Both the position numbers and the translations under genes were made by a program. A stretch of 64,000 bases of DNA, taken from assembly GCA_964560425.1 (NCBI GenBank), contig CAZLLE010000078.1, forward strand, positions 19,783 through 83,782, in the 5' to 3' direction. The notes under the pieces are model-generated. The model searched no databases and was not told the DNA's origin. It saw only the letters and a program-made list of their open reading frames with translations. Every line of letters begins with the position of its first letter. Positions within the stretch are counted from its first letter, which is position 1. This document shows, piece after piece, positions 60,311 through 64,000 of the stretch. Source of the DNA: CAZLLE01 sp964560425 (GTDB lineage Bacteria > Campylobacterota > Campylobacteria > Campylobacterales > QNZT01).

Positions 60311-63300
60311 TCCATTCTATCAATATTTTGTAGCGAAATATTTGTATCTATAGTTAATCCCAAATCTCCTTTTCCACCCCAATAACTACTACCGGATGTA
60401 AAGCTTACACCAAATGCTGTATATTTTTGAAGAGATTTAAATCTATCATAAATTAACCATGAAGATGGTCTAACTCTAATTTTATCTCTATGTGGTGTTT
60501 TGAGGCTACCAAGGGAGAGCTTCATCTCTTTTAAACTTTCATCATAAATAGTAACTCCATTACTAGATAAGGCATCTTCGTAATATCCTTGTAATTGGGA
60601 ATTATGATATGTATTATTAATATACCAATGGATAGAATCTATACTCTCTTTAGAATTTACAAAAGAGTAACGACTCTTATTACAATCTCTACAATAAGTT
60701 TCATAATATACAGAGACTACACAATTACTCTCTGAAGTCTCAATATCATTAACATGTAATCTACCATAATAGAATATTACACTATCATTGCTACCACTTC
60801 TATCAAAATCTTGAGCAAAAGTAGAGTTTGTATCTACCATACTAGTAATATTAAAATCACTTTTTTTAATAGTAAAAGGGTTAATTGCTTGAGTACTATC
60901 ACGATCAAAGTTGATAAATATTTCCAAATCTTGAGCAACACCCAAATTAAAAAATTGACCATTTGTCCTAAACTCTCCATCATGAGGAGTTCCTATATCA
61001 ACAGAACTATTTCCATCATCATAAAACTTTATCTTATCTTTTGCATTTCCACTACTCCAATCAAGAGGAGTACTATTTATTAGCTCAAATTTATAGGTAA
61101 TATCTTGAGAAAAGCAATCTTTTGTATAGTTTGATGCTATAGTGCCATCAAAAAGAAGTGCTTCAACCCTTAATTTTAGAAGAGCTGACATATTTTTATC
61201 ATTTGAAATATAGACAAAACCTGAACTACCATAATCATGAAGAGTTACACTATTTTGAAATCTATCAGGCTTAAATGAGATTAGTTTCGATCCCTCAATA
61301 TTGCATCCTATTTTGCCACCAATCTCTATATTACTACCACTACCAACAATACAATCACTCATCATGCTATTTGAGCTATTTTGATCTAAAATAGTCCACC
61401 CTTTATCTACAAACTGAAGATTAATATCACCTACATTATCATATTTAAAATTACTCATGTTGGACTCACCATTGACAAATATAATATTTGAAGTTAATAG
61501 ACTTCCACTATCACTAGCCAAAGTACATCCAGAGGGAACTACCAATTGATAATCCAAAGATCCATTTGAAGAGTCAATATTTTGATTATAACCATAAACA
61601 GAGGAGTTAAAATCAATAGTATATTCAAAAGAACCAATAAGATTACTACTATTTATATCTATCTTCATCACTTTTGGTCTGATTGTAAAACTATCACTTG
61701 AACAAGATACCCTACTAAATCCCCCCTCCTCAATAGATTTAAATAGACACTCTCTACATAAACTCTCATTCACAGATATTTCGCAACCAACTTTACAGAC
61801 CTTATCTTTATCTAACTTATTATAAGCATCTTGTAAATTTGAAAGAGTATTTGCACTTGAATTCCAAGAAAAATATTTACCATATCTATCTACCAAATAT
61901 CCAATCCTAAAACCTAACTCCCTTTTAGCATCATTATAAGAGGTTATTACACTTTTTCTAACTCCATCAACAGAGATATAATCACTTTTTAATGAGTTAT
62001 ATAGAGTACACTCACTAGAAGAGATATTTTTATCAACCAATTCCAATTTTAATAATCCTTTATATGGATTACTACTATCTCTCACCTTATCTTTATCTTC
62101 CAAAGCTAACTCTAATGCAATAATATCAATACTAAAGTTTGTATCTACCATTTGTGTGAATAGATGGTTCTCATTTGAAGGCTTTGTTGTATCTTGATTT
62201 ATAAAACCATCATTAATACCATCACTCAATCCACCTTCATGAGTTATCTCAAATCCATTAGTAATATTTTTTTTGACTACAGGAAAGCCACTATCTACTC
62301 CACAAGATGAGACCATAACTTTTTTATCACTTGGAGCATAAATTGATTTGTACATATAGCGTGTCTGATTAGTATCATTGATATCATAAATCTCTTGCAC
62401 TACTGCCTTATACCTAAAAAATATACTTTGATCTTTTTTTAGAGAACCTCCACTACTACCATCAGCACCTTGACCAGCACGAATAGTAATTTCACTCTGA
62501 TTTTGATCTGCGATATCTATATAACCAAAATCAAAAAGTGTATCTTGAGAACTATAATCACCCTCCAAAATACCACTTGCATCCAAGTTTTTTAGTTCAA
62601 AACTACTATTATCCTCTTGCAAAATTGTATCTATATAAGCAACTGCATGAAAATTTTCAAGTGTTTGTGTCTCTATATTTTTGAATTCAACCTCAATACC
62701 TATCTCATCACCCAAATTCACTTCAGAAGCTAAATCTGCTGAAAAATCTACACTTTTATAAGTTTGCACATAACATACAGGATCTCGAAGAGAGGTTGAA
62801 AATCCAAACATTCCTAAAAAAAATCTATCTCCATCAGAACCAATAACAATATTTGTAGAGGTCTGAGAATTTTGAATAATATTAGCACCACTATCACCAA
62901 TATCAAAAGAGTCTATATCTATTCCTGATGTATTTTCCAAATCTGGCAATCTATCTGTTACAATAACACCATTTTGAGAGATTGTAGCATTAACAACATC
63001 ATTAATATCATTTTTGGCATTGGTAATAGAGTGCATAACACCACTTTTATCTGAAATTTTTATATAATCTTGAAGTGTCTTATCTCCCTCAAATCCAAAG
63101 AAGATCATTTGAGAACTAATTTCACCAAAAGTAGGTGTCAAAAATCCACTTATAGTCTGATTTAGCTCATCAGGATAACTCTCTGTTATCTCTGGAGGAG
63201 ATTTCCATACACCCAAAAATCCATCAAAAATAGTAATATTTTTTAGATCTCTTGTTGGAACTGCTTTGGTATCTTTTATAATTATGACCAAATTCCACCC

Positions 63301-64000
63301 AGCACTTAAATTTTCACCCTCACTAGATTGAATATCAGCAACCCAATAGTAACCATCTCTATGAGCTTTAATATATGATGTTACATCAGCTACCCCTTGA
63401 TAATCAAAATAGTCACTACTATTAATAAAATTAAACTTATCTACTTTAATAGTTGTTCCATTATTATCAATAGCATCACTCTCTCTTTGTGCAAAAAATT
63501 CACTATAATCACCACTATCACTCTCATGACGAATATATATTTTATTTGCATCTTTCATCTTCTGCTCATAACCAAATAACATCTTATCAACTCTACCCAT
63601 CCAATAGAGTCCAGCCCAAACAATCTCATCTTCAGGATTAATATTTAACTTTGCTTTTGTACTATTTCTATATTTTGAACCATAAGATATATCCAAATTT
63701 ATATACTCTTGATATATGAGGTCATTAACTATATAGCTTGGTTCTTGACAGCTTGTTAAAGAATCTTTTTCGCAAATAGATTGGTTACCAATCGTAATCA
63801 TGTCTCCATATATATTTGTATCTTCCATTCCCTGAATAGGCACTTTGGTAAAATCTCTTATATTATTACCATTCAAATCATAAACAACTATATTTGTACT
63901 CTCTATCTCACTATTATTTAACATCTTTGTATCATTAATATATTCAGAATCTACAGAGACATTTACCTCTATCAATGATGTGCTATTTGGGGCATTTACC
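60304..64000 (-). CDS. Giant secreted surface protein, C-terminal part (cut by window end)
   Basis: At least 1231 residues, open to base 64000 without a start (the first start-like codon in the frame, TTG at 63973-63975, is internal). The sequence is beta-rich with many Asn, Asp, Ser and Gly. A segment near 415-555 (SADLASEVNLGDEIGIEVEF and the following FKN and YIDT parts) resembles DUF11/conserved-repeat beta domains of bacterial surface proteins. A cysteine-rich zone lies near 735-760 (KVGCEIS, SLCRECLF). The C-terminus carries no clear autotransporter barrel, LPXTG or Por signal. The signal peptide must be outside the window. Function: probable surface-layer or adhesin-like protein (inference). 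Confidence 0.75.
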   Translation of the reverse strand, partial: VNAPNSTSLIEVNVSVDSEYINDTKMLNNSEIESTNIVVYDLNGNNIRDFTKVPIQGMEDTNIYGDMITIGNQSICEKDSLTSCQEPSYIVNDLIYQEYINLDISYGSKYRNSTKAKLNINPEDEIVWAGLYWMGRVDKMLFGYEQKMKDANKIYIRHESDSGDYSEFFAQRESDAIDNNGTTIKVDKFNFINSSDYFDYQGVADVTSYIKAHRDGYYWVADIQSSEGENLSAGWNLVIIIKDTKAVPTRDLKNITIFDGFLGVWKSPPEITESYPDELNQTISGFLTPTFGEISSQMIFFGFEGDKTLQDYIKISDKSGVMHSITNAKNDINDVVNATISQNGVIVTDRLPDLENTSGIDIDSFDIGDSGANIIQNSQTSTNIVIGSDGDRFFLGMFGFSTSLRDPVCYVQTYKSVDFSADLASEVNLGDEIGIEVEFKNIETQTLENFHAVAYIDTILQEDNSSFELKNLDASGILEGDYSSQDTLFDFGYIDIADQNQSEITIRAGQGADGSSGGSLKKDQSIFFRYKAVVQEIYDINDTNQTRYMYKSIYAPSDKKVMVSSCGVDSGFPVVKKNITNGFEITHEGGLSDGINDGFINQDTTKPSNENHLFTQMVDTNFSIDIIALELALEDKDKVRDSSNPYKGLLKLELVDKNISSSECTLYNSLKSDYISVDGVRKSVITSYNDAKRELGFRIGYLVDRYGKYFSWNSSANTLSNLQDAYNKLDKDKVCKVGCEISVNESLCRECLFKSIEEGGFSRVSCSSDSFTIRPKVMKIDINSSNLIGSFEYTIDFNSSVYGYNQNIDSSNGSLDYQLVVPSGCTLASDSGSLLTSNIIFVNGESNMSNFKYDNVGDINLQFVDKGWTILDQNSSNSMMSDCIVGSGSNIEIGGKIGCNIEGSKLISFKPDRFQNSVTLHDYGSSGFVYISNDKNMSALLKLRVEALLFDGTIASNYTKDCFSQDITYKFELINSTPLDWSSGNAKDKIKFYDDGNSSVDIGTPHDGEFRTNGQFFNLGVAQDLEIFINFDRDSTQAINPFTIKKSDFNITSMVDTNSTFAQDFDRSGSNDSVIFYYGRLHVNDIETSESNCVVSVYYETYCRDCNKSRYSFVNSKESIDSIHWYINNTYHNSQLQGYYEDALSSNGVTIYDESLKEMKLSLGSLKTPHRDKIRVRPSSWLIYDRFKSLQKYTAFGVSFTSGSSYWGGKGDLGLTIDTNISLQNIDRMDW

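Noticed and set aside
1..64000. tRNA, rRNA, prophage or CRISPR array
   Set aside because: No cloverleaf-like sequence, rRNA segment, phage gene or regularly spaced direct repeat was seen in either strand by reading.

Overview
This window is about 64 kb of AT-rich chromosomal DNA from a member of the Campylobacterota (formerly Epsilonproteobacteria). Three blocks of gene order match what I recall of Campylobacter and its relatives: trpS-serS-TPR protein, cheY-prmA-ftsH, and ispDF-atypical response regulator-ATP-sulfurylase-like protein-pgpA. A sulfide:quinone-reductase-type flavoprotein, an NfnAB-type pair, flgH, cheY and sigma-28-like promoters point to a motile, possibly sulfur-oxidising relative of Sulfurimonas or Sulfurovum. 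Genus is not resolved. No rRNA, tRNA or CRISPR array was seen.

Layout. 1-10.8 kb: housekeeping (trpS, serS, TPR protein, OmpA-like protein, hisH-hisA, cheY-prmA-ftsH). 10.8-14.2 kb: a very AT-rich accessory patch with an intact but catalytically dead IS1595-type transposase and two paralogous two-domain lipoproteins. Their upstream regions share a perfect long palindrome, a short common motif and a sigma-28-like promoter. 14.3-16.9 kb: nfnB-nfnA and a small unknown gene. 17.1-30.1 kb: a complete but rearranged Pel exopolysaccharide locus, pelC-D-E-F-G-A(hydrolase)-B(TPR)-B(barrel)-A(deacetylase). Both pelA and pelB are split into two genes, and the deacetylase has gained an N-terminal carbohydrate-binding-like domain. 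30.2-38.0 kb: the bacterial alpha-2-macroglobulin and penicillin-binding protein 1C pair, separated by a REP-associated tyrosine transposase and four REP-like hairpins. 38.2-48.1 kb: a minE without minCD, clpB, two small membrane proteins, an SQR-type flavoprotein with a methyltransferase, an rpmA without rplU or obg, an exported protein with no normal start codon, mrp and thiC. 48.3-51.9 kb: ispDF, a HP1021/CemR-like regulator, an ATP-sulfurylase-like protein and pgpA. 51.9-64 kb: surface and envelope proteins (triple-repeat lipoprotein, double carbohydrate-binding-like lipoprotein, YfiM-like protein, a long coiled-coil protein, M48 lipoprotein protease, repeat plus peptidoglycan-binding lipoprotein, and a giant secreted protein cut by the window edge) mixed with ubiE, flgH and yqeY.

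How it fits together. The strongest theme is the cell surface. PelD has a c-di-GMP I-site, PelF and PelG make and move the polymer, PelA hydrolase and deacetylase trim it, and PelB and PelC export it. The domain fused to the deacetylase recurs twice in a separate lipoprotein at 53.0-54.1 kb, which may hold the polymer at the surface (inference). Several convergent gene pairs end inside perfect hairpins that contain the stop codon, so genes are packed around shared terminators.
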